Assembly (NCBI RefSeq): GCF_937616625.2
Contig: NC_065576.1
Span: forward strand, 37,908,628-37,972,627
Origin: Mercurialis annua
Lineage: Eukaryota > Streptophyta > Magnoliopsida > Malpighiales > Euphorbiaceae
DNA: 64,000 nucleotides
Direction of reading: 5' to 3'
The translations under genes were made by a program, and so were the position numbers. The notes beneath the pieces were generated by a model, which was not told the origin of the DNA, ran no database searches, and saw nothing but the letters and a program-made list of their open reading frames with translations. Below are positions 31,689 to 42,843 of this stretch, piece after piece (position 1 is the first letter of the stretch; each line of letters begins with the position of its first letter).

Positions 31689-32199
31689 AATTAAACCGGT
31701 TGAATGCTTAACATGGATGATTCAACCTCTAATTCAGTTTAATAATGACAAAATATATCTTAAAGTCCTTGCACTTTATATTTTTCCATTACTTAGTTTT
31801 TTTTTATTTGATTCTTATATTTTCAAAATCGGTTGTATGTAGTCCTTCAGATAACAAAGTGTGGAAGTGTCAAAATGAAGTAAAAGTGTTTTTAAAAGTA
31901 AAAGGACTAAACAAAGAAATTAAAGATTTTATAAAATTATTTTTGAAATTATAGAGACTAAGTAAAGAAAGAAAACATCTATAGACGAAGTAAATAAAAA
32001 ATAAAAAGTACATGAATTTTAAAATAGGTTAAGCCTTTAATAATTTCCAATTTCCACATGTCTTTCAATTATAGTACCAACTGTAAAATTTCATTAGTTC
32101 TAGATGATGCGAAGCCAATTCTAATTTTGAATCCAATCCCATCTCTTTAGCTATACCTATAACTTCTAAAAATTTAAGATTAATTGAGACTCAGGTTAA
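31689..32199. other. AT-rich intergenic
   Basis: A frame of 69 codons at 31745-31954 is Phe/Leu/Lys-rich and shows no family features; treated as chance. Confidence 0.4.
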
Positions 32200-33930
32200 A
32201 CTCCATTTTGAGAATCGTGTAGGGTTAGGAGTAAATCATTCTAAGGTTGGTGCATCTCGCGGATGGTAGAGGCCCTTATCTTCTCAGATCTAAAGGAGCT
32301 CTTGCCGGAAGGACGTTATTTTCCTCTACACGTAACGATGCTCTACCAAAAATTCCATCCGCCCCTACCGCACTACAACTTTGCAGTTTCAACTACATGT
32401 CAAGGGTTGATCTAGTTCTTCTCTTTATGAAGGGGCACCAAGAATCTCTCAATCAAACAAGCAAATGACTGAAGAAGGCAAGGCTAATTCGAGGTGGGGC
32501 GGGCCACCCTCCTTTGAATGGTATTTGTTTAATGGATTGTGAACATATTTTTTCTTTGGCATATGTGCATGTCGGAATCAAATGAGATCACCGGGGTGGA
32601 GCCCAGCCGCCAGACTTAATTTGACATTACCCGAAGTAGTCTTTTAGTATAGAACAGAGGAACAGAAGGCTGTATGATTAGTCTAGCTATTGAATTCCCT
32701 TGATACAAATTTCTTGCCTAACTTAATGTACTGGGGTCAAGATTGTGGTTTGGTAAAAAATAAATGTATCTCGATCAGGAAAAAATCAATAGAAAAAGAA
32801 AGAATCATAATGGATTGCTATATTTCTCAAAATAAAAGAAAATGAAGCGAATCATGATATTTAGGTAAAGAGCCTTTTCTAGAAAAAAAACTCTAAGTAT
32901 TATGTCTAGAAAGTGCATCTCTTTGTCGGCCATTCCTACTTTATATATACATCCTTTGTTTATAAGGTGAACATGTTAGCTTTGAGTTTTGAGTGAATTA
33001 ATTCACAATCGGTCATAAGGTCACAAGGTTTGATCATCAAACAAGGAATGCTAGAAAGGCTTTGCAAATCTCACCCTAGCCCTAGTGTTTTTAAATCATT
33101 TTTTTAGGATTTCGTATGACCAATTCACAGTTTCCAACTTAAAGGAATGGCCTAGATCGTACTACCTGGAAACCCGTCTAGATAAGTCTTCGGGAGGGTT
33201 AGTTCGTTTAAACAATAAAACTTCCTTTCGCTTCGCTTAAGTGATTTTCTTCTTTTGAAAAACCTCTGTTATACTACTAGTATGAGGGACAAGAATATAT
33301 ATATATAAAAGATTTCATCCGGGAACAACATTTTCTTTCATATACTAAAAAGACTCAAGCTTTAGGTTCTGATGATCTAAGTCATTCCATAAAGTTACTT
33401 GCCGATAGGAAGAAGGAATTTATTACTTTCCTTATAATATATATCTTAGATAAAGATTGATAAAACTACTCAACAAAAGGAAAAAGGGAATCCCACAAGT
33501 CCTTGTCGTCCGTGCTCATGAACATTTTGATCAAAGATTTTGTATGTCCAATTTGAATTGATTCTAAAGGATTCCTCCTTACTGCCCCAAGAAAAAATAA
33601 TAAGTAAGTATGGCAAAATTTGACTTGTAACATTTTACAAGGTCACTACCAAGATGAAAAACATCCCTTTCAATTGGGCTACTATAAAGAATCCTTACTA
33701 GATAGGAAGTGCAAGAGATTGGAGAGCGAGTGGTTAGTGACCAATAGTGTCCCAATAATGAAGAGCCCTAATAGAAATAGGGTGAAGCGTTGAAAAGAAA
33801 GTGATAGCCCGAATTTCCGCCACGTCTATTTTTCAATCACCGTGAAGGAAATAATCCACTGAAGTTCCCCTTTTGTTTAGAAGTGGTAGAAAGATTACTT
33901 ACAACATAGAAAGGTCTTCCTCCACCCAGT
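32200..33930. other. Block of different composition, possibly organellar DNA
   Basis: This block has a more balanced base composition than its surroundings and lacks the long A/T runs. Its texture (for example CTTCCTTTCGCTTCGCTTAA, GATCACCGGGGTGGAGCCC, AGCCCGAATTTCCGCCACG) reminds me of plant mitochondrial non-coding DNA. No organellar gene could be read. It could equally be the remnant of an unknown element. Confidence 0.3.
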
Positions 33931-34339
33931 GGCGGAAACATAAATGTTTTTCAGCACGGAGTAAACGACAAATAATTGATTTGATTGCTTCAAATTTGCC
34001 CGAATTATCTTATTAGAGTTGGCATTTTTTAGTAATTTAAGAATGAATTTGTTCACAATCTAATTTTATTCATAATCTATAATTTAAATTTAAAAAATTA
34101 ATAGTAATAAGCGGAAAATTCATTGAGGTTTGATCCAAAATTAGTAATTAGATCTGAAAATTTTTGGCCGGATATTTAGGTATTGGGTTTTGAGAATTTA
34201 AATTTAAAGAAAAGACTGCTAAATTTTTAGAAATATAAGATAGCTTATTTATATAAAGTATTAAATTGAAAATTATTTTTACATATACATTCAAGTATAT
34301 TTTAATTTAAAAATTCAATTAGTATAAATAATAGTAGTC
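33931..34339. other. AT-rich intergenic
   Basis: It opens with CAGTGGCGGAAACA, which resembles a hAT end, but no partner end was found. Confidence 0.35.
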
Positions 34340-34551
34340 TTATTTGACGATTTTCCATCAATTTTGTGTTCCTTTTAATGATTAGTGGATTCCTTGATTA
34401 TTCGCTCGTGGATGTAAGCGTAATTTCCGAATCAAGTAAATTTCTTGTGTGCTTTATTCATTTTTTTATATTATTGTTTATTTATCAAATTCATATTCAG
34501 ATAGCTACGGAATAGTTTGATTCTGTTGCGCATACCAATATGGTCACAACA
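34340..34551 (+). repeat. 5' LTR fragment of the second copia-like element
   Basis: Corresponds to the last ~270 bp of the LTR at 2984-3607, with many substitutions. Followed directly by the degenerate primer site. Confidence 0.65.
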
Positions 34552-35593
34552 ATAGGTACTAGAGCCAATTTAGTTTTTCATATTTAATCTTAGATTATCA
34601 TTACTACATCATAAATGGGTTTTTGGAGAATTTTTGGTTTTGACCGGTTCAACGAACTTATTCTCTCGGTATACTGAGTATGCTGATATGGATGGGTGAA
34701 AAAAGACAGTCGTCTGAGAGTAAAGCATACCTATGATCGGTTCTATGAGCATGTCCGGTCCGAGGCCTGACTATGTCTAAAAGTTAAAAAGGATGAAGTA
34801 GACCTATGACCGGTTTGATGGTTAGGTCTGGCTGCCAGGTCCGGACAAATACAGGAAATATGAAGTTTTGAGACAGTCAAGTGGAATTGGTTTGGTTAGT
34901 GAAAATAGACTTACTCAATACAAGAAACGACTCAAAACGTTTGTTTGGAGATAGAATAATGATAGATTCGGATGTCGGATGTGATTAATGACTTAGGGAT
35001 TTGGGCGTTGGTACTGGATATCGACCTGATGATGAACGATTTATCGTATGGGATGTTTGCTCATTCGGATTGCGTGTCCTTGAGCCAGTGGGTTTGTGGC
35101 CCTTTGTATAGTGTGTATAGCGTGCTTTCCTTGCTTCTTCTTTCCTAGTCGATGTGGGATTTGTCTCTATTCTGTTTTTACTTAGTTTATTTGTTTATTC
35201 CATCATTAATCTAACCTGCTGGTCATCGTAATGACTGAGTATTTATGCAGAGCCTTAATCATTGCGATCTAAGACTTTTGCGTTTTGTCCTATTTTTTCG
35301 GGCATGGTGTAGTCCTGTTCGCTTATTTCCATATGTGCCAACATCTGCTTCTTGCCCGGATGTCCGAGACGACCGGTATGGCTTTCGATTTTTTGTCTTT
35401 TCTGTTCTTAGGTTCTGTCTATGTTTTGTGGCATGTTTTGGTTGTTAGTTTTATTTTAACCTGACCAAAACATGCTATAAAAGAGCTCAGGGAGAACCAT
35501 ACTTTGTACAGGTTAGAACCACCTTTTGTTGTTTCTTTTTTTCGCTTTTATGGGTTCTTACTGTGCTTTTCATAGCTTACTTTGGTTGCCTGA
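34552..35593 (+). other. Interior of the second copia-like element, left part
   Basis: No long coding frame. It has GGTCCGG/GACCGG-rich text around 34720-34860. A TATA-like GCTATAAAAGAGCTC sits at 35474-35488. Confidence 0.45.
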
Positions 35594-35598
35594 TTTTT

Positions 35599-38500
35599 TG
35601 TCACGACCCGATTCTCGGCGTCGAGACCAGCGCTAGGGAATGGGACCGTTTGCTCCGAAATCCGTAGCAAGCGTTAAAAATACATTAAAAACCACTTAAA
35701 TTTTTTTTCCCAGAATTCAAATCATTTTTGAACATTTTAAAATCTCTGTTTAAAACGTTCTGATAAAAATTACCATTTAAAGCACGCACATAATTTTCTC
35801 TTTAATTATTGCATTTTAGTTTCAAAACCATTTCTCTATAGTTTATCATGCATCTCATTATGCATACCAACATAATATGGTAATAACTGCATTTCACTAT
35901 GTAGGCCATTTCATTATGGACTTAACTGCATTTCATTATACAGACCATTTCATTATGGATTTAACTGCATTTCATTATGCAGATGCGTTCATCGCATTTT
36001 ATACTCGTGCAGTCGCTCGGACTTTCGCACAACATTCACACATTACATAATATCAGAGTTTAAGCATTATAATAAAATATAAAGCATAAATAAGTCCAAC
36101 GACTACTAAGGTATCATCGTTCATTATTCTATCTACTACAACTCTAGACACATAAAGGAAAGGTCATTCTCAATTTATTCAAGCCAGGGATTTCCGGAAC
36201 AAGAAATTGGAAATTCACACCTCAAACTATTCGCCTGTAAAAATTATAAATTCAACAGGGTCAGTTATAAAAACTGAGTGAATGCGTACAACATGTACTA
36301 ATAAACATTAATATGAAAGCAACGCATTACAGATTACCGATTCATATGAAACCCTAAACCATGTTTCATGTTCCTATATGCTTTCAAAACAGGAAACATA
36401 AATATTCCACAACATTTCACCACATTCGGATTAACCTTTTATTTTCATGGCCGTATTTATTCATTTCTTTTGTACTTTAACCCGTCAAATCCGATCAATC
36501 ATCTTTTACGTATTTCATTATACAACGGATTTCGGCAATACATATATACCGTCGCCATTTCACTTTTTTAATAAAAGGTGCAATCTCTCAGATCTCGACA
36601 GTTTCTCTTTACTGCCTTTGATCGTCTATATTTCGTTGCCTTTGAAGATCTGTTCACACAGAGTCTAGGTCGTCGCCTGACTTCCAGGCCGTCGCTAGGA
36701 TTCACACAACACATTCACATGCAACCTATTCTAATATGCAATACCGGTGATCACACAGCACTATTTCCGCCCAATAGTAAGCATGTTTCAATGAATATAA
36801 ATCGGTTTCAAAACTATGTATAATAGTTCATGCGATTTAAATTTAAAATAAAATAAAGCATTTGCAAATCATGTAAAGCAGTTCGTAATATTTTTAATAC
36901 TAATATTTAGCAGTATAAGTTGTAAACACACTCACAGTACTCGCTTATTCCAAACTTAAAAATATCACCCGTCAAATATCAAAACCTTCGCTCGTCAGTT
37001 TCCGCGACAAAATTCGTTGGATCTAATTTAGAGATTAAACATTAATTAATGTATTAAGTCTAAATTCTAGGATAAACTCTAGACCGACTCAATCAAATAA
37101 ACCACATAATCACATAACCAAATTTGGTTCCGACTATCTCTTTCCGCGTCATCGTATTTCTATACGATACACTTTATCCACATAGTTTATTTAATTCAAT
37201 AAATAAACATAGACTAATAACTCAATATAATTCTAACACATATTCAATTCACACCATTTTCTAAAACACACTTTTAGAAAATCTCAATAAATATACCACA
37301 TTTCAAAAATAACCAAAAATATTTTTCCGTAAAATATTTTTGTACCCGCGGCTCGGTCCCCCTATTTTCTGCCAAAATCATTTCGGCACTAACTGCTGCC
37401 AACTGAGTTTAGTACTGAGCCACCATGCTCTATCCCCTCTGCTCATTTTCCGGTCACCGTATTCCGGTGGTTTTGGCCGGAAAACTCAAAAACGCTAAAA
37501 ACGCTTAAAAATCCATTTTAAGTCATTTTAACACCGAAATTCACCAAAATCAATTTCAAATACATTTTTAGTTTTCATCTTGTAAAAACAGCGGCCCATA
37601 ATTTTTAAAATAATATTTTCCATCATTTTAACAATTAAAACCGAAATAACCATTAATAATCAAAACCGATTATTAATCTGTCAAAACACCTCAATTAAAT
37701 CAATTAAATTCTATAAATAATCAACATATATATTTCATGAATAATTTCTGCCCAGAAATTAAAATGACAAAAATATCATTTTTAACAATTTTCTACCGAA
37801 TATAATTATAAAAATTTAAACCCGGTTAATGGGTTTTTGACGGATTTATTCCTACGTAATTTAAGAAATTTTAATTTTGTGTCTGTTTGAAAAAAAAATA
37901 CCAATTTTATGCCTGAACCCACAAATTTTTAACCTAATCAGCATTCATATAATGCGGATTGAAGGCAAAGCAACAATCCGCATTCATAGAATGCGGATGG
38001 TATACTTAATGTTTTGGCTAAAGGACATATTTAGTTTCTAACTTAAACCAACTAATATATTAATTCATTCTTAATTTTATCTTTATATTAATATGAAATA
38101 TGGTTAATAGTTTTCTTAATCCTTCATTTTTTTAACTTATATGATCTTTCTTTTAATGTTTTTTTACCTTAACGATCAAATATTCGATTAAACTCAATTA
38201 CTTACGTATTATTTAAGTGTAAAATAAATTTATAGGTGTTCTAGGAAGTAGGTCGTAATTATAAAAAATTAAAATTAAAATTTGAAAATTTAAATTTTAA
38301 TAATCGGTTTTGAACGGAACAAATAAATTTTAGAAGGTAAATGTATTAGAAATTAATATATTAATATACATCTCTAAATGTAGAGTTAAAAGTTTCGGAT
38401 AAAACCTTGAAATTAAAATGTCAAAATTTGGAAGTTTCGACCTAATATAAAAGTATTTAAGTTAAAATATATATATATATATATAATATTTATAAATATA

Positions 38501-39519
38501 TAATAAATAAATAAAAAGGAAAAAAAGGGTTCATTTAATCCCTAAATTTTCTTCCACCATTAACCCAACATCTAACTCAAACATAAACCAATTTATTTCC
38601 AGAAATATAAAATCCATTTATTTACCCTTTTTAAGCGATTTTTAAGTTTTAAAACCATTAAAAATCGAAACTCCAACCATTAAATTAATACCCGAATTAT
38701 TTAATATTTTTGATCCACAAAAATCACAATTTAAAGCATATTTTAGTCTCATCATTTAGATCAGCCCAGAAAATTAAAATGAATAATTAAATTTCACGGA
38801 AAAATTATTTTAAAACCGAAACCCATCAAACTAGCAACTAAAACCAACTAATCAACCATCAAACACCATTTTTAAACCATCCTAAACATGTTTCTAAGAT
38901 TCATCAACATCAGCAAATAAAAGTAAAGATTTAACCTTTGAAATTCACCTTGATTCAACATGCAAATATAGATTAACGATCTACGCAAGTTTCCCGACAA
39001 TTTTCGTTAAGAAATTTTTGTAAGAAAATGGAAGAATAAAGTTTGGTGTTTTGAACAATGGAGTATTCGGCACCCACACTAAAAATGGAGAAGACAATGA
39101 ATTATTTGGGCATCAAAAAGTCTAGAGAAAATATCTAGATATTAGTTTGATGTTTAATTTATTTACAAGTTTGCCATTATGGCATTCTTGTAATTTAATC
39201 AAACTCTAGGGGCAAAATAAATTCAACTTTCTCAAATATTCAAAAACATTAAATCATAACATATGGGCTGAATTAAAATATTTTTGGGCCTTTAAAAATA
39301 TTTAAAATAATTATTTTGACGGTTTTTAGTGAAAAATTGCAAAATTCACTTTTAACACGTAAAATTGCCAAAAGTCAAACTTAAGGCAAAACACACTCCA
39401 ACCCACATTTTCACCCTTATAAATTCATCTCGTGAATTTATCAACTATTTTTGAGGTCCTAATCAATTAAAATTGGACACACACGAAAATAAACACCAAT
39501 AATTCTACGGGGTATTACA
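35599..39519 (-). mobile_element. Solo LTR of a Tekay-like gypsy element, minus orientation
   Basis: It reads TGTCACGACCCGATTCTCGG at its left end and CTACGGGGTATTACA at its right, the reverse complement of the LTR ends at 59880-63083. Perfect 5-bp flanks TTTTT lie at 35594-35598 and 39520-39524. Extended similarity to 59880-63083 is seen throughout (for example the GCTTACTATTGGGCGG area and the CCACCGGAATACGGTGACCGG area). At 3921 bp it is about 700 bp longer than that copy because of an insertion near 37828-38560. No gag-pol is attached. Confidence 0.92.
37828..38560. mobile_element. Insertion of about 0.7 kb within the solo LTR
   Basis: The solo LTR and the LTR at 59880 align well on either side, but this stretch has no counterpart there. 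It starts near GGGTTTTTGACGG. It carries a hairpin around 37945-38000 with the repeated word AATCCGCATT/AATGCGGATT. The right end includes a TA microsatellite (38467-38515). Exact ends and target duplication could not be fixed. Confidence 0.6.
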
Positions 39520-39524
39520 TTTTT

Positions 39525-40140
39525 CTTACCCCAACCCAAGCAATCTACAAAAAGGCTCAGAAATACTCCATTCCTTGTTTCTTCTTCTTTTTTATCTATT
39601 TCGCGTGTGATATCATTCTTTCTTTCCCTTGTATTTATAGTCCCGTGTTGTAGTGTATTGATGGCTGTCTCGTCGTTCTGAATTTCCCTCTTTTTTCGCG
39701 CATCGTGCTTCTCTCTCCAGCCCACTATTAAAGGTTGAATTGCTCGTGCCTCTTTGGTTCCAGTGCCGTAGTGGTCACATTTGCTTTATTTCCATTTATT
39801 GCTTCTATGTTTTTTCTCTTTTGTCCTCTTTTTTTCTTTGCCTTCAAAGAAAGCTTATAAATAGTTTCATTCTTTGATATTTTTTTCTTTTACTTATTTT
39901 GGATTTTTCTTTTCATCTTTCTTTGCTTTGTTTTACTTCTTTCATCAGAATGGCCAAAAATATCCCCGATGCTATGGATGATGGTATGCTAAGTGACGAT
40001 GTCGCAGTTATATCCAACCTTTCTATGGAAGATCGACCGGCAACGCCCTTTATTTTTCTTTTGTCGGACAACGAGGATGGGCCGTCTTTTTCTACCGGCG
40101 ATCTTCCTTCCTCCACAACTGTGTGTCACGTGACTTATGA
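39525..40140 (+). other. Interior of the second copia-like element, right part
   Basis: It contains a frame with MAKNIPDAMDDGMLSDDVAV and SMEDRPATPFIFLLSDNEDG (39950-40159), acidic but unrecognised. A GCTTATAAATAG box lies at 39852-39863. Confidence 0.4.
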
Positions 40141-40427
40141 GTTAATAGTAGAGAGCTAAACACTATTTGGTTTTCATCTAATGACATATTTACTAGAAAT
40201 GTTCTTTATTTGGTGATTCTTCACCTATTTTGTACTGTTTTGATGATTGGTGAATTGTTCGACTCTTTCGTTCGTGAATGTATATGTAATTGCCGAACTA
40301 TGTACATTTCTTATTTTGATTTTATTTATTTTGCTATATTAATTGTTTGTTGATCGAAGCCATGATTTTATACCGAATAGTTTCGATTTCGCTGCGCATT
40401 CTGCTACATTCACAACCGGTCACAACA
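40141..40427 (+). repeat. 3' LTR fragment of the second copia-like element
   Basis: Matches the LTR at 2984-3607 from GTAGAGAG(C/T)TAAACACT to the final CACAACA. No flanking duplication can be tested because the 5' start is unclear. Confidence 0.7.
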
Positions 40428-40518
40428 TTTAATTGAATTAAATCTAATTTAATTTGAAGTATTTCAGAAATTTAAATATTGCTTATCAAATAGATATATA
40501 TTAGGTAGCAATTTAAAG

Positions 40519-40742
40519 GAGAGATTTTTAGGTAGACTCAGTCCACCACATCATCCGTGGACTAAACCTATTACATAATGACACGTCATTAAAATGATGG
40601 CAATCTTGTAAATTCGTTTATTACTTATTTACACATTTCAATAGTAATATTACAAGATTGTCATCATTTTAATGACGTGTCATTATGTGATAGGCTTAGT
40701 CCACGAATGACGTGGTGGACAGAGTCTACCTAAAAATTTCTC
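40519..40742. mobile_element. Hairpin MITE, family A, copy 2
   Basis: 224 bp, highly similar to 31461-31683, with nearly self-complementary arms. The flanks AATTTAAAG (40510-40518) and AATTTAAAC (40743-40751) form a 9-bp duplication with one mismatch, which points to Mutator-type transposition. Confidence 0.88.
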
Positions 40743-40961
40743 AATTTAAACAGATGGAGCAGCACATATTAAATTAATGAAGCATTCCATTGGAAGATGA
40801 TAAAGAAAAAAAAGTAAGAGTAGGTTGCCATTTACTCATCTGCTTGTCAGCCTATACATGACACAGTACTTCTGCCTCTGCTGATAAAGATTGACTCCTC
40901 CTCTAAATTTCGTTAAGCCAATAGATGCATTCAACTTCCATACCCCTCCTATTTCAATCCA

Positions 40962-40969
40962 CTATAAGA
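40962..40969 (+). promoter_or_regulatory. Possible TATA box of the second glycine-rich gene
   Basis: CTATAAGA lies 239 bp upstream of the start codon. The leader would be rather long, so this is tentative. Confidence 0.35.
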
Positions 40970-41200
40970 ATTTTGCATGAAAACATTAGAATAGAGAAAA
41001 AAACAAAAACAAATTAAAAACTCAGCCTCGAAAATTAAAGAAACAGCTAAAAGTCTGAGCTTGTAATAAACTCCATTTACTTCTTACAACTGTTCCCCAC
41101 CTGTCCATTTGTCTTTAAAAACCCCATCTCCATAGCAAACCCTAAAATATACCAGAAAGCAACAGAAGAGTGTTTATCAGACAAGAAAAAGAGAAGAGAA

Positions 41201-41647
41201 ATGGCGAGGTGGTTTGCTTGTGTTTTGCTAGTATTAGCAGTAGTAGTGCACACTAGTGCTAGGAATGTGCCTAGCGTAAACAATATGCCTACTAATACTG
41301 AGGGTAAGCCGAGTGATGCTGGTGTTACTGACCAGAAGAACTTTCTGACCTACGGTGGTGTCGGTGGCTTTGCTGGTCTTGGCGCTAATGGACTTCCGGT
41401 AGGTGGTTTTGGTGGACTTGGTGGTGTCACCGGCCTAGGCGGTGCTGGTGGTGTTGGTGGTGTTGGTGGAACTGGTGGTGTTGGCGACTTGGGTGGTGGT
41501 GCTGGTGGTTTGGGAGGTCTTGGCGGTGGTGGCGCTGGTGGGGGTGTTGGTGGCGGTGTTGGTGGTGGCGTTGGTGGTGGAGCTGCCGGTGGAGTTGGGG
41601 GTACTGTTGGTGGTGGAAGTGGAACTGGCGTTCTTCCTTTCCCATGA
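41201..41647 (+). CDS. Secreted glycine-rich protein (cell-wall type), copy 2
   Basis: 148 codons in one exon. Residues 1-20 (MARWFACVLLVLAVVVHTSA) form a signal peptide. The head ARNVPSVNNMPTNTEGKPSD leads to DQKNFLTYGGVGGFAGLGAN, the box shared with the protein at 24379. The rest is GGVGG, GGLGG and GGAGG repeats, ending GTGVLPFP. It belongs to the class of exported glycine-rich structural proteins of the plant cell wall. The two genes are 16 kb apart in the same direction and look like a dispersed tandem pair, separated by transposon insertions. The purine-rich leader (AAGAAAAAGAGAAGAGAA) directly before the ATG and the single clear ATG support this start. The long antisense Pro-rich frame is only the mirror of the GGN repeats. 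Confidence 0.88.
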   Translation: MARWFACVLLVLAVVVHTSARNVPSVNNMPTNTEGKPSDAGVTDQKNFLTYGGVGGFAGLGANGLPVGGFGGLGGVTGLGGAGGVGGVGGTGGVGDLGGGAGGLGGLGGGGAGGGVGGGVGGGVGGGAAGGVGGTVGGGSGTGVLPFP

Positions 41648-42576
41648 AACATTGATTAATCGTTTGTCAGTTTATGATCTATTGGTAGTTTATGCATGCA
41701 TGCATGGCAGTTAAGTTAGTTTGTTTAAGAGATTTGTCCACTTTGTTATTTTTATTATGTTCTGTTGTATCAGGTGTTATCAGCTGTTAATTTCTGTCTT
41801 TAATTTAAATATTTTGGCTTTAAAATTTGTTATGTTTAAATATTAATAGACACTTGTTCTTTTCATCTTCATTATGATTTATGATTTTATATATGAGATT
41901 AAAAAAACATGCATAACCTTAATTTGTTTAGGACTAATTGAATTGAGCCGTTGCCTTTTCCTTATCTTTTTCGCTTCTTTCATATGATAAATATTTTAGT
42001 TTAACAATCTGTTACTTATAAGAGTTAAATCAGTGAATAAAGTATCGAGTTAAGACATGCCATTGTTTTATAATATTTCTTTTAAAGCCATAGTTTCTAG
42101 TAAGCCATTTTTTGTGCGTAAGCTTTGAGTTTGATGGTTTTTGACACTTTTTTTCTCGTGACCTTATTTTAAGCAATTCTCTAAATTGTAGTTTCTAGTA
42201 GTCATTATTAGTAATGCTATTTTTTGTATGAAAGTTTAAAATTGTTGGTTTTTGCCATTTTCTTGTGGCCTTAACATACATATTATTTATTAAAAAAATA
42301 AAATCTAAATTAGGAATAGTTGATACTTGATCCTTCTGATTAAGTCTCATAAATTGAATTCGGTAATTTAATCAACAGGGTTAAACTTATATGGGGAAGT
42401 AATGATGTCGGGTGGTGAGAAAGCGCCATTAAGTTGTCTCATCTTTTTGATATTTGAATAGTAAAATTGATTGTATTTTCAAGCTAAGTAATTACGAAAA
42501 GTTAATTTGATTACAAAAGTTTAATAAGCGGTAGGGGTTGAGGTTATTCAGGAGTTATTTTACTATTCCTATTTAT
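41648..42576. other. 3' flank and intergenic
   Basis: The gene's 3' untranslated region, then AT-rich sequence with two loosely repeated tracts (about 42080 and 42200, TAGTTTCTAGTA…CATTTTTTGT). Confidence 0.4.
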
Positions 42577-42578
42577 TA

Positions 42579-42841
42579 CTCCCTCCATTCCACTTTAATT
42601 GTCGTCTTAGAATTTTCACAAAAATTAAAAAATGCAATTAATAGATGTGTAAAATACTATAGTGTCCTTATAGATACTCCCTCAATCATTAATTGGCTTT
42701 AGTTCATTGTAAAAGTAGTGCGTAATAAATAGGGGCATTTAGAGAAAAATGAGACTTAAATGTATTGATAAGTGCAAAACGTCAAACAATTTAGAATAAA
42801 TTTTTTCACTTAAAACGTCAATTAAAGTCGAATGGGGGGAG
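42579..42841. mobile_element. Stowaway-like MITE, second copy type
   Basis: The 263-bp element starts CTCCCTCCATTCCACTTTAAT and ends ATTAAAGTCGAATGGGGGGAG, flanked by TA at 42577-42578 and 42842-42843. A second CTCCCTCA word at 42676 may mark internal rearrangement. Confidence 0.85.
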
Positions 42842-42843
42842 TA

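Larger units (their letters stand above)
34340..40427 (+). mobile_element. Second copia-like non-autonomous element, split by a solo LTR
   Basis: The LTR-end text at 34340-34551 and again at 40141-40427 matches the 3' part of the LTRs at 1120 and 2984 (for example GTTTGATTCTGTTGCGCATA against GTTTCGATTCCGCTGCGCAT; GGTCACAACA ends). After 34551 comes ATAGGTACTAGAGCCAATTT, a primer-site region equivalent to that at 1718, and the next ~60 bp also resemble the first element. The interior is split at 35598 by a 3.9-kb solo LTR and resumes at 39525. The outer (U3) parts of both LTRs are not recognisable, being diverged or lost. Confidence 0.6.

Noticed and set aside
32247..32468. Plus-strand frame of 73 codons in the possible organellar block
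   Set aside because: No recognisable organellar or nuclear protein; short and without supporting signals.
36368..36823. Overlapping plus-strand frames within the solo LTR
   Set aside because: The LTR lies on the minus strand and the same region in its relative at 59880 keeps no conserved frame.
41350..41714. Antisense Pro-rich and shifted Val/Leu-rich frames over the second glycine-rich gene
   Set aside because: Same mirror effect of the GGN repeats; no signal peptide or start context.
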